In this document: in pieces, positions 24,309 through 31,633 of the stretch
Position numbering within the stretch: the stretch's first letter is position 1
Layout of the letters: every line of letters starts with the position of its first letter
NCBI RefSeq assembly: GCF_020509005.1
Contig: NC_063016.1
Location: 5,270,001 to 5,334,000 of the forward strand
Reading direction: 5' to 3'
Length of the DNA stretch: 64,000 nucleotides
Origin: Fulvia fulva
Taxonomy: Eukaryota; Ascomycota; Dothideomycetes; Mycosphaerellales; Mycosphaerellaceae
The notes under the pieces: generated by a model
The model's database searches: none
The model's input: only the letters and a program-made list of their open reading frames with translations
Told to the model about the DNA's origin: nothing
Made by a program: the position numbers and the translations under genes

Positions 24309-24492
24309 TGTAAGGGCGCGCGTACTATAGGGTCCGAATGAGATAGTTGTTGTTCTACGAAGCTACGAAAGAGGAGCGCGAGGCGCGGCGAAGTTATAAA
24401 GCAAAGCCAAGCCGCGCTAACCCGATGCAGAAGGTCCGCGGTTCAGCCGGGCCGACGCAGCTACAGTGAGGGGTCGCGGGCTGCCCGTGACA
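24309..24492 (-). repeat. gypsy-I.2 5' LTR
   Basis: 184 bp, nearly identical to 17271-17454. On the minus strand it carries a TTTATAACTT promoter-like box, then the leader with GTAGAACAACAAC. Confidence 0.93.
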
Positions 24493-24578
24493 CCTACCTT
24501 CTCTATAAGAAGGATTATCTGATTAAGGACTGCCCTAGTCTGCCTAAGGCAAGAAAGGTCCTTAGATCTTATTCCTAA
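24493..24578 (+). pseudogene. copia-1 gag zinc-knuckle piece
   Basis: Reads in one frame as a degenerate CCHC knuckle (Tyr-Leu-Leu-Tyr-Lys-Lys-Asp-Tyr...Lys-Asp-Cys-Pro), where a CxxC...H...C is expected. It matches the spacing of the copia-2 knuckle at about 38090-38130. It starts with the duplicated CCTAC and stops at gypsy-II.A. The protease active-site region that should follow is missing. Confidence 0.6.
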
Positions 24579-25098
24579 TGTCAGGGCGAGAGCCTGGCCT
24601 GTGAGATGCAAGGGTGAAAGCGAGAATGCAGGTGCGAAGTGCAGATGCAAAAGGGTATGGTATGATTGCTACACAAAACAAAAGACGAAGAAAGCAAGAG
24701 AGGCCTGGGGAAGGCCAGATATTTATACGCGACCCTCGCGAGTGCGTGTCCCCGCATCAACAGGGCTAACCCGTGCGAAGCCGCGCTCAGCAGCTTTGCT
24801 CAAAACCTTATTCCAACCTGCCCTACGTTCCGAGTCTTCCACGTGCTTCTTCCAGGGTCCAGCGCAGTCGCGGGTGCTCGCGGGAGTGCCGTGAGTCACA
24901 CAGTCACGAGCCGAAGTGAATCTGTCAAGGTTTGGTAGAGGGGTGAATTTGGAGGGCTGGGTCCCGTAGCGAAAGTTGCGGGGCATGTGATTCTTGGCGC
25001 TCACACACCAAGCTGGACTGTCACTTCTTGACGACTTCTGAGCACTCTGAGGCTCTTCTGTCCCCACCTTCTGTACACTCTGTGGGGAGACCATGACA
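24579..25098 (-). repeat. gypsy-II.A 3' LTR, 520 bp
   Basis: Tips TGTCAGGGCG...CCATGACA on the plus strand. Identical in length to 35682-36201 and 58110-58629. It contains the TATA box TATAAATA in minus-strand sense, near 24720-24727. Confidence 0.93.
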
Positions 25099-28000
25099 GT
25101 AGCCCCCCCGAACAAAGCTGAGTTCCTACGAAGCCGTAGTAGTTCCACATATCGAGGATGTTCAGCTTCAGTACCAGGCCTAGGCCTGATGTCATGGTCG
25201 ATACACCATTGGTAAGCCCCGTCGAAAAGCTCAGATTCGAAGAGCCTGCCGATGTTGACTTCTGGGCCGTCTGCGCGGGCGTGGTATTCTTCGATTGCTT
25301 GACGATTGAAGATGATATGTTGGATAGGTTCCCATGAGGTATCCCACTCAGGGCAACCTTGCCATTCGACTTCATACTTGATCGGCGGTAGTCCTTCAAC
25401 GTCGTTGGGCTCTACGCGGATTCCCCGGATCTTGCGGACGGCATAGTCGTCAGAAGGTAGGTTAACAGGCTCGTCGACTTCTACTTCATCGGGAGGACCT
25501 GGCATGTCTTGGTTTTGGTTCGGGAATGGGTCCTCAGCCGACGGCCGAAGGCGTACGGGATGGAAGACGTCGTGGATCTTTATGTTCGCAGGAAGAGCTA
25601 GACGGTAGGCGTGTGAACTGATACGCTCGGTGATCTCAAAAGGACCTAGGTTCTTCCAGTTCAGCTTCTTGGAGGGGCGGTCTGTCTTGATGTTCTTGGA
25701 GTTGAGGTAGACCATATCGCCTACTTGGTAGTCGGGAGCTGGCTGGCGACGACGATTGGCTTGATCCTCGTAGATTGCTTGTGCGTACACCATCTCGTCG
25801 TGAACTTCTTCATGGATCTGTGAGAGCATAGTAGCGAACTCGTCTGCTGCTTGCTCGTTTGCGTCTTCGGTAGGCGGGAGAGGTTCTTCTGGTTCCATGC
25901 CTGTACGAGGGTGGTAACCTCTCGTAGTATAGAAGGGAGAGTAGCCAGTAGTCTCCGAGTCCCAGTTACGAGTAGCGAACTCCACCGCAGGGATATGCTG
26001 AGGCCAATCCTTCTGGTGGTAGTCGACGAAGCAACGAAGGACCTGCTCGAGGATAGCGTTCGTAATTTCGGTCTGGCCGTCGGTCTGTGGCTGAAAACTG
26101 GTCGAGAGGTTATGCTTGATGCCCAGGATAGCACACAGACGCTTCCAGAAGTGCGAGATGAACTGGGTGCCTCTGTCAGAGGTGATGCTATCCGGGAGGC
26201 CTTGAAAGCGCCAGACGAATTCGTAGAACAAGCGAGCAGTCTCCTTTGCGGTCATGCTCCAGCACGGGATCATGTACCGGTCCTTGGAGTGACGGTCCAC
26301 GATCACTAGAAGGGCCTTTGCTTTCACGCCGCTGAAGGTCTTGCCGTGAGGAAGATCGGTGATAAAGTCCATAGTGATGTGCTTCCACGGACGATCAGGA
26401 GCCGGGAGAGGGTGCAAGAGACCGTGGGGACGGTGGCGGTTAGCTTTGGCTCTTCGGCAAGCAGCGCAGTTCAGCACGTAGCGGCGGACGTCCTTCCAGG
26501 AATGCGGCCACCAGTAATACCTAGCGAGGAGCTTGTGGGTCTTGGCTACGCCTGGGTGACCCCCAGAGGCGGAGTCGTGGATGATTTGAAGAATCTCAGC
26601 TCGGATATTAGAGCCTTCGGGCTGCGGTACGTAAAGCTTCTTACGGAAGTAGACGACACCTCCCTGGAGCTCGCACTCGGACAGCGAGAAGCCCGGGAAT
26701 GTCCTCGCGCCAGATTCAAGGGCCTGAACTAACTCTTGGGCGTCTATGTCGGCATCGTACGCTGTTCGTACTCGTGCCATGATGCCTTCGGGCTGCTCCT
26801 CATTATCAAACCCCTCAAAGTCTGATTCGGATGAGCCGTCGGTCGTTACTGAGCCCTCTTCATCGTCGTTCAAGTCCTCAGCGTCCGAGGCGTATTCTTC
26901 AGGCTCGGATTCATCGTCACTCTCGTCAAGGTAGGCAGGAGCGAGCACGAGAGTAGCAAAGGAAGCGGCGAGCGTAGGCTGGCCGTTCGATAGGTACTCT
27001 CGAAGCTCGGAAGAGAGGTTGTGCTCTTTGATGACTTGTTGCCCTGCGATTTGCCGGCCCCCTCTTCGATCAACTGGAGAGTCACCAGGGCGGCGGGTAA
27101 GGGCGTCGGCCATCGAGTTGGCCTTGCCGGGCGTGTACGAGATCACGAAGTTGAACCGGGAGAGGAACTCGCTCCAGCGGGCCTGGCGACGATTGAGCAG
27201 CTTGCTCTTCATAAAGTAGACGAGGTTCTTATGATCGGAGCTTACTTGGACGGGCATAGCAGAGCCTTCGAGCTCGGGGCGCCACTCTTCGAAAGCTTTG
27301 ACGATGGCGAGAAGCTCCTTGTCGTAGATCTCGTAGTTACACTCCGTGGCGGTCATCTTCTTGGAGAGGAAGGCGACAGGTAACCAGGGGGATTCAGGCG
27401 AGCGGCGTTGTAGCAGGACACCGCCCACCACGCCGTCGGATGCGTCGGTCTCTACACGGGTCTCCAGTTCGAAATCGAAGTGCCGTAGAAGCGGGTTCTC
27501 AACAAACTTCGCTTTGAGCAAGTCAAAAGCCTCCTGGCATTCGTCGGTCCAGGCGAACTTCTCACCCTTGCGCGTGAGCTTCGTCAAAGGGCGTACCACG
27601 CCCGAAAATGCGTGGATGAAGCGGCGGTAGAAGTTGGCAAAGCCTAGGAAACCCTGGACCTCTTTGACGTTCGTAGGAGCATCCCATTCGACGATAGCGT
27701 CGATCTTCTCTTGGTCCATCTTGATGCCGTCTGCGGTAATGATCAAACCAAGGAACTTGACTTCGGTCTTCTCAAACTCGCACTTGTCGATGTCGAGCTG
27801 CAAGCCGGCGTCTGCGAGCTTCTGAAGGACCTTACAGACGTGCTCGCGGTGCTCCTCCTTGGTCTCGCTATAGACTAGGATGTCGTCGATGTAGGCAGTG
27901 CAGAACTGATCGAGGAACTCCTGAAGGATGTCGTTAATGAAGTTCTGGAAGGTACTAGGCCCGTTACAAACGCCGAAGGGCATAACGAGCGACTCGAACA

Positions 28001-29162
28001 GCCCGTAGCGAGTACGGAAGGCTGTGAGATACTCGTGTCCTTCTGCCATTCGTAACTTGTTGAACGCAGCGATGACATCGAGCTTGGTGAAGTACTTGGC
28101 CTTAGAGAGGCGCTCGAGCGTCTCCTGAATCAACGGTATTGGGTAGCGGTTCTTCTTTGTAACAGCGTTCAAGCCTCGGTAGTCTACGCAGAAGCGTAGA
28201 CCACCGCCGGGCTTCTTGACGAACATGACGGGACTGCCAGCGCTGGAACGGCTCGCTCGAATGAACCCCTTCTTTAGGTTCTCTTCGAGGTATCTCTTGA
28301 GGACGATAAGCTCTTCTCGGGACATGGAATATAACGGTCCGAACGGTGTCTCTGCACCTTCTTCTAGCTCAATCTTGTGGTCGTGAGGGCGATGAGGAGG
28401 CAGCTCGTCTGCGGCTTTAGCATCGAATACGTGGAGGATGTGGTGTGCCCAAGGAGGGACCTTCGTAGCAGGGTCGGTAGGTGTACGCTTCTTGTCGAGC
28501 TTCTCGAGGGCGATGTCGATATCGCGGAGAGAGGCGGCGAAGACTTGAGCTTTGGGCTGCTTAGCAGCAGTGGTGAAGGCAGCGGCGTTCACCTGGAAGA
28601 TCTTGGTATACTCAGGACCGCGCTGAGGCGGCGGAGAAGGCGGAGGTGCCGGAGGAACTTCTGGAGGGAAGCTGACAGTAAGGGAAGTCCAGTCGATGAT
28701 AGGTCGGTGTCGTCTGAACCAGGGGAGGCCGAGGATAAACTTCTGATGCGGTAGGGACGTAAGGAAGCTGGTGATCGACATACGCTTGCCTCCGAGGGTG
28801 ATTGACGTGTGTACAACATGAGTAATCTTACCAGTGGTAGTCTCCGTGCCGTCAAAGAGTTCAAGGGTGCGAGGGTACTTCAGTTCCTGGGGTTCGAGGT
28901 TGAGAGAGGTCGCGAGTTTATAGTCCATAAAAGACTCGCCTAGTGCGCCAGTGTCCATGAGAGTGAGATTGGAAGAAGAGAGTTTCTTTGAGCCGATATT
29001 TACATTCGTGACGAACGGTTTGCAAGCGTGGTCCTTGCCCGTCTCGTCGTACAGGTCTAGCTGTGCTGTATTGATCCTCAACTTCTTTCCTCTCTTCACT
29101 TTCGGTAAACGTTGTTCTTGGTCTTCATCGCGTCGATGAGGAAGACCTAGGCTTTTTCCTGC
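24723..29162 (-). CDS. gypsy-II.A pol polyprotein, intact (protease, RT, RNase H, integrase, chromodomain)
   Basis: Enzymes for reverse transcription and integration. Numbering starts at a GTG codon at 29099; the frame opens at 29162, so translation probably enters by -1 frameshift from gag. Aspartic protease DTGA is at 49-52. RT spans about 270-450 with LDVIAAFN at 340 and YIDD at 403-406. RNase H spans about 545-670 (Asp552, YDKELLAI, Asp665). The integrase zinc region is His841/His848...Cys878-x2-Cys881, with the catalytic triad Asp911, Asp975, Glu1011. A GPF module lies at 1152 and a chromodomain at about 1219-1275. Residues from about 1335 are encoded by the polypurine tract and U3; the stop TAA is part of the LTR TATA box. 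All catalytic residues are present. It belongs to the Tf1/sushi-like chromovirus group. Confidence 0.93.
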   Translation of the reverse strand, partial: AGKSLGLPHRRDEDQEQRLPKVKRGKKLRINTAQLDLYDETGKDHACKPFVTNVNIGSKKLSSSNLTLMDTGALGESFMDYKLATSLNLEPQELKYPRTLELFDGTETTTGKITHVVHTSITLGGKRMSITSFLTSLPHQKFILGLPWFRRHRPIIDWTSLTVSFPPEVPPAPPPSPPPQRGPEYTKIFQVNAAAFTTAAKQPKAQVFAASLRDIDIALEKLDKKRTPTDPATKVPPWAHHILHVFDAKAADELPPHRPHDHKIELEEGAETPFGPLYSMSREELIVLKRYLEENLKKGFIRASRSSAGSPVMFVKKPGGGLRFCVDYRGLNAVTKKNRYPIPLIQETLERLSKAKYFTKLDVIAAFNKLRMAEGHEYLTAFRTRYGLFESLVMPFGVCNGPSTFQNFINDILQEFLDQFCTAYIDDILVYSETKEEHREHVCKVLQKLADAGLQLDIDKCEFEKTEVKFLGLIITADGIKMDQEKIDAIVEWDAPTNVKEVQGFLGFANFYRRFIHAFSGVVRPLTKLTRKGEKFAWTDECQEAFDLLKAKFVENPLLRHFDFELETRVETDASDGVVGGVLLQRRSPESPWLPVAFLSKKMTATECNYEIYDKELLAIVKAFEEWRPELEGSAMPVQVSSDHKNLVYFMKSKLLNRRQARWSEFLSRFNFVISYTPGKANSMADALTRRPGDSPVDRRGGRQIAGQQVIKEHNLSSELREYLSNGQPTLAASFATLVLAPAYLDESDDESEPEEYASDAEDLNDDEEGSVTTDGSSESDFEGFDNEEQPEGIMARVRTAYDADIDAQELVQALESGARTFPGFSLSECELQGGVVYFRKKLYVPQPEGSNIRAEILQIIHDSASGGHPGVAKTHKLLARYYWWPHSWKDVRRYVLNCAACRRAKANRHRPHGLLHPLPAPDRPWKHITMDFITDLPHGKTFSGVKAKALLVIVDRHSKDRYMIPCWSMTAKETARLFYEFVWRFQGLPDSITSDRGTQFISHFWKRLCAILGIKHNLSTSFQPQTDGQTEITNAILEQVLRCFVDYHQKDWPQHIPAVEFATRNWDSETTGYSPFYTTRGYHPRTGMEPEEPLPPTEDANEQAADEFATMLSQIHEEVHDEMVYAQAIYEDQANRRRQPAPDYQVGDMVYLNSKNIKTDRPSKKLNWKNLGPFEITERISSHAYRLALPANIKIHDVFHPVRLRPSAEDPFPNQNQDMPGPPDEVEVDEPVNLPSDDYAVRKIRGIRVEPNDVEGLPPIKYEVEWQGCPEWDTSWEPIQHIIFNRQAIEEYHARADGPEVNIGRLFESELFDGAYQWCIDHDIRPRPGTEAEHPRYVELLRLRRNSALFGGATVMVSPQSVQKVGTEEPQSAQKSSRSDSPAWCVSAKNHMPRNFRYGTQPSKFTPLPNLDRFTSARDCVTHGTPASTRDCAGPWKKHVEDSERRAGWNKVLSKAAERGFARVSPVDAGTRTREGRV
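25103..25109 (-). other. polypurine tract of gypsy-II.A
   Basis: On the minus strand GTTCGGGGGGGCTAC lies directly before the LTR tip TGTCATGG. The core is a run of seven G. Confidence 0.75.
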
Positions 29163-30307
29163 TCAGCGGGAGCAGCAGGAGCAGGCTCGATAGCGCCGAC
29201 AGCGCCGCGAACCGGGTTGCGGGCGTTACGGGCAGCGAGCTGCGGACAGTTGGCTGCGATGTGGCCTGGACCGCCGCAGTAGGTGCAGAGTCCGGCCTGG
29301 CGACGGCGAAGCTTCTCTTCGGGAGTGAGCTTACCGTTGACGAGGCCCTGGACTCGAGGGACGGCGGCACCAGCGCTGAGATCCATAGCGTCACCTACAG
29401 AGACGGGAGGGAGAGCCGTAGGAGCGGCGGCGCCTAGTGGAGCAGCGAAGTGGCTTCCGGGACCACGAGGCTGACGACCTTGAGAACGGGAAGCGAGGAG
29501 AGAGGCGGTGTGTTTCATGTTGGAGTCGAGGCGCTGGCAGGTCTCGACGAGCTCACGGAAGCTCATAGCACCGACGTCCTTGTCCTCGAGGGCTCGAAGA
29601 AGCTCTGCTGACAAACCACGGCGGAGAGTGCTCTTCTTGGTCTCTTCGTTGTAGCCGGTGAACCCGATGTCGCGGTTGAAGGCCGCGAGGTACTCGGCGA
29701 AGCTCTTGTTCTTCTGGAGGAGGTTGTGGATGGCGTTCTGGGCGGTGGCTCTACGGTCTGGATCACCAAAGGCAGCACGGAGGTCCTGCATCAAGGTGAG
29801 GACGTCCGGGCAGCCGATAGTCTGCGTGGCGTTGTCGATGTAGTGTTGTACCTGAGCCGCGGCGTCTCCCCGAAGGAGGGAGAAGACGTACGTGACTTTG
29901 TCCTTCTCTTGCGGAAAGTGGTCGGCATTAGCCAACAGCTTGATGGTGAGCTGTGTCTCAAATGCCTCAAACTTGCTCTTGTTGCCGTCGAACTCGTCTG
30001 GGTCGTTGACCTTCTTGGAGAAGTGCTGGCGGCGGTTGTCGTCGGCGTGCGGGGCGAGGTTCTGGAAGGTGTTCACAATACCTTGAAGGTATGTTGCTTG
30101 GTTGTTTGCTTGCTCGACCTGCTGGGCGGTCTCGCGGAAAGAGGAGACGGTGCGGTTGATGAGAGCGTAGGCGGTGTCGGGGTTGGCGTTTGCCCAGGCA
30201 CCGAAGGCAGCGGCGTTCGAGAAGGGGATGTCAGTCCACTCACTGAAGTGGAATGGAGTGTCTTGGTTGTCGAGGTTGACACCTCTATCGGTGGCGTGGT
30301 CACCCAT
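29147..30307 (-). CDS. gypsy-II.A gag, intact, 386 aa
   Basis: Structural protein that packages the element RNA. The start MGDHATDRG at 30307 is chosen because it lies 42 nt inside the LTR end and is the first ATG of the leader; the open frame extends further upstream only through LTR sequence. The middle (about residues 90-290) matches the retrotransposon gag core (phe/trp-poor helices, 'SFAEYLAAFNR'). A single CCHC zinc knuckle CTYCGGPGHIAANC (C-x2-C-x4-H-x4-C) lies near the C-terminus, followed by an Ala/Pro-rich tail. It ends with TAG at 29147-29149 and overlaps the pol frame by 16 nt around an A5 run (GGAAAAAG), a likely -1 slip site. Intact and without RIP. Confidence 0.9.
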   Translation of the reverse strand: MGDHATDRGVNLDNQDTPFHFSEWTDIPFSNAAAFGAWANANPDTAYALINRTVSSFRETAQQVEQANNQATYLQGIVNTFQNLAPHADDNRRQHFSKKVNDPDEFDGNKSKFEAFETQLTIKLLANADHFPQEKDKVTYVFSLLRGDAAAQVQHYIDNATQTIGCPDVLTLMQDLRAAFGDPDRRATAQNAIHNLLQKNKSFAEYLAAFNRDIGFTGYNEETKKSTLRRGLSAELLRALEDKDVGAMSFRELVETCQRLDSNMKHTASLLASRSQGRQPRGPGSHFAAPLGAAAPTALPPVSVGDAMDLSAGAAVPRVQGLVNGKLTPEEKLRRRQAGLCTYCGGPGHIAANCPQLAARNARNPVRGAVGAIEPAPAAPAEQEKA

Positions 30308-30338
30308 GAGGATGACTCGAGTGGTTGACGGTTTGTTG

Positions 30339-30347
30339 GTCTTTTGT
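30339..30347 (-). other. self-complementary primer site of gypsy-II
   Basis: On the minus strand the LTR ends CTGACA, then TC, then ACAAAAGAC (30347-30339). The LTR leader contains GTCTTTTGT (36094-36102 in B), its perfect complement, about 41 nt after the start of the TATA box. The 2-nt offset and 9-nt length are the same as in gypsy-I. Confidence 0.6.
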
Positions 30348-30349
30348 GA

Positions 30350-30504
30350 TGTCAGGGCGAGAGCCTGGCCTGTGAGATGCAAGGGTGAAAGCGAGAATGC
30401 AGGTGCGAAGTGCAGATGCAAAAGGGTATGGTATGATTGCTACACAAAACAAAAGACGAAGAAAGCAAGAGAGGCCTGGGGAAGGCCAGATATTTATACG
30501 CGAC
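30350..30504 (-). repeat. gypsy-II.A 5' LTR remnant (U5 and leader part), 155 bp
   Basis: I saw no difference from the matching part of the 3' LTR (24579-24733). It breaks off at CGCGAC just past the TATA box, where a forward-oriented LTR starts with its exact TG tip at 30505. U3 is therefore missing. Confidence 0.85.
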
Positions 30505-30920
30505 TGTCATGGTCTCCCCACAGAGAGTACAGAAGGTGGGGACAGAAGAGCCTCAGAGTGCTCAGAAGTCGTCAAGAAGTGACAGTCCAGCTTGGTGTGT
30601 GAGCGCCAAGAATCACATGCCCCGCAACATTCACTACGGGACCCAGCCCTCCAAATTCACCCCTCTACCAAACCTTGACAGATTCACTTCGGCTCGTGAC
30701 TGTGTGACTCACGGCACTCCCGCGAGCACCCGCGACTGCGCTGGACCCTGGAAGAAGCACGTGGAAGACTCGGAACGTAGGGCAGGTTGGAATAAGGTTT
30801 TGAGCAAAGCTGCTGAGCGCGGCTTCACACGGGTTAGCCCTGTTGATGCGGGGACACGCACTCGCGAGGGTCGCGTATAAATATCTGGCCTTCCCCAGGC
30901 CTCTCTTGCTTCCTTCGTCC
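30505..30920 (+). repeat. central gypsy-II LTR fragment (U3 and R), 416 bp
   Basis: Starts at the exact LTR tip TGTCATGG and runs through the TATA box (about 30878) to CTTCGTC. It then switches at a TTTGTT microhomology into reverse leader sequence. It differs from the A and B 3' LTRs at several sites (CAACATTCAC at 30625-30634 instead of CAACTTTCGC; CACAGAGAG instead of CACAGAGTG). At the first of these it agrees with the RIPed copy C, so it comes from a different family member. Confidence 0.82.
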
Positions 30921-31134
30921 TTTGTTGGTCTTTTGTGATGTCAGGGCGAGAGCCTGGCCTGTGAGATGCAAGGGTGAAAGCGAGAATGCAGGTGCGAAGT
31001 GCAGATGCAAAAGGGTATGGTATGATTGCTACACAAAACAAAAGACGAAGAAAGCAAGAGAGGCCTGGGGAAGGCCAGATATTTATACGCGACTGTCATG
31101 GTCTCCCCACAGAGAGTACAGAAGGTGGGGACAG
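30921..31134. repeat. direct repeat, copy 2 (214 bp)
   Basis: Same content as 30332-30545. After GACAG the sequence does not continue into U3 but jumps into the gag of gypsy-II.B at about 31135. Confidence 0.9.
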
Positions 31135-31135
31135 A

Positions 31136-31633
31136 GAGACTAAGAAGAGCACTCTCCGCCGTAGTTTGTTAGTAGAGCTTCTTCGAGCCCTCGAGGACAA
31201 GGACGTCGGTGCTATGAGCTTCCGTGAGCTCGTCGAGACCTGCCAGCGCCTCGACTCCAACATGAAACACACCGCCTCTCTCCTCGCTTCCCGTTCTCAA
31301 GGTCGTCAGCCTCGTGGTCCCGGAAGCCACTTCGCTGCTCCACTAGGCGCCGCCGCTCCTACGGCTCTCCCTCCCGTCTCTGTAGGTGACGCTATGGATC
31401 TCAGCGCTGGTGCCGCCGTCCCTCGAGTCCAGGGCCTCGTCAACGGTAAGCTCACTCCCGAAGAGAAGCTTCGCCGTCGCCAGGCCGGACTCTGCACCTA
31501 CTGCGGCGGTCCAGGCCACATCGCAGCCAACTGTCCGCAGCTCGCTGCCCGTAACGCCCGCAACCCGGTTCGCGGCGCTGTCGGCGCTATCGAGCCTGCT
31601 CCTGCTGCTCCCGCTGAGCAGGAAAAAGCCTAG
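31136..31633 (+). pseudogene. gypsy-II.B gag, 5'-truncated
   Basis: Retains only the last about 166 codons of gag, from Glu-Thr-Lys-Lys-Ser through the CCHC knuckle to the TAG at 31631-31633. It is fused in frame to upstream LTR-derived codons from 30974, so a 219-codon hybrid frame exists. Four RIP-type changes lie at 31141, 31163, 31170 and 31173; one turns a Gly into Ser and others are silent. After 31174 it equals the gag of A. It lacks the capsid half, so it is not functional as gag. Confidence 0.85.

Larger units (their letters stand above)
17271..24492 (-). mobile_element. gypsy-I.2: full-length Ty3/gypsy chromovirus, lightly RIPed
   Basis: A 7222-bp element with two 184-bp LTRs (17271-17454 and 24309-24492) and target duplication CCTAC (17266-17270 and 24493-24497). 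It is in the opposite orientation to gypsy-I.1 and colinear with it. RIP is much milder: long frame segments survive, but TAG/TAA stops interrupt both gag and pol and the RT active site is mutated. The two LTRs differ at only a few places (for example GGCTACCCG against GGCTGCCCG), so it is younger than gypsy-I.1. It interrupts the copia-1 gag. Confidence 0.94.
24579..30504 (-). mobile_element. gypsy-II.A: nearly complete, non-RIPed Ty3/gypsy chromovirus
   Basis: It has a full 520-bp 3' LTR (24579-25098), polypurine tract, complete open pol and gag, and primer site. Only 155 bp (30350-30504) of the 5' LTR remains, where it joins head-to-head to a forward LTR start. It is almost base-identical to gypsy-II.B in inverted orientation: only isolated silent differences were noticed in about 5 kb, for example Asp GAT against GAC and Asn AAC against AAT. 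No RIP is visible although it is duplicated. The left flank is CCTAA and the right end of the pair is followed by CTCTT, so there is no target duplication. Lacking the U3 of its 5' LTR, it may have no promoter of its own. Confidence 0.92.
30332..30545. repeat. direct repeat, copy 1 (214 bp)
   Basis: Contains reverse gypsy-II leader, reverse U5/R (155 bp), then 41 bp of forward U3. Repeated without visible difference at 30921-31134, 589 bp downstream. Each copy therefore contains the same head-to-head LTR junction. Confidence 0.9.

Noticed and set aside
25851..30328. Many plus-strand frames of 60-200 codons across gypsy-II.A, and their mirrors in gypsy-II.B
   Set aside because: They are shadows of the GC-rich gag and pol frames; the mirrored copies have the same shadows and no domains.
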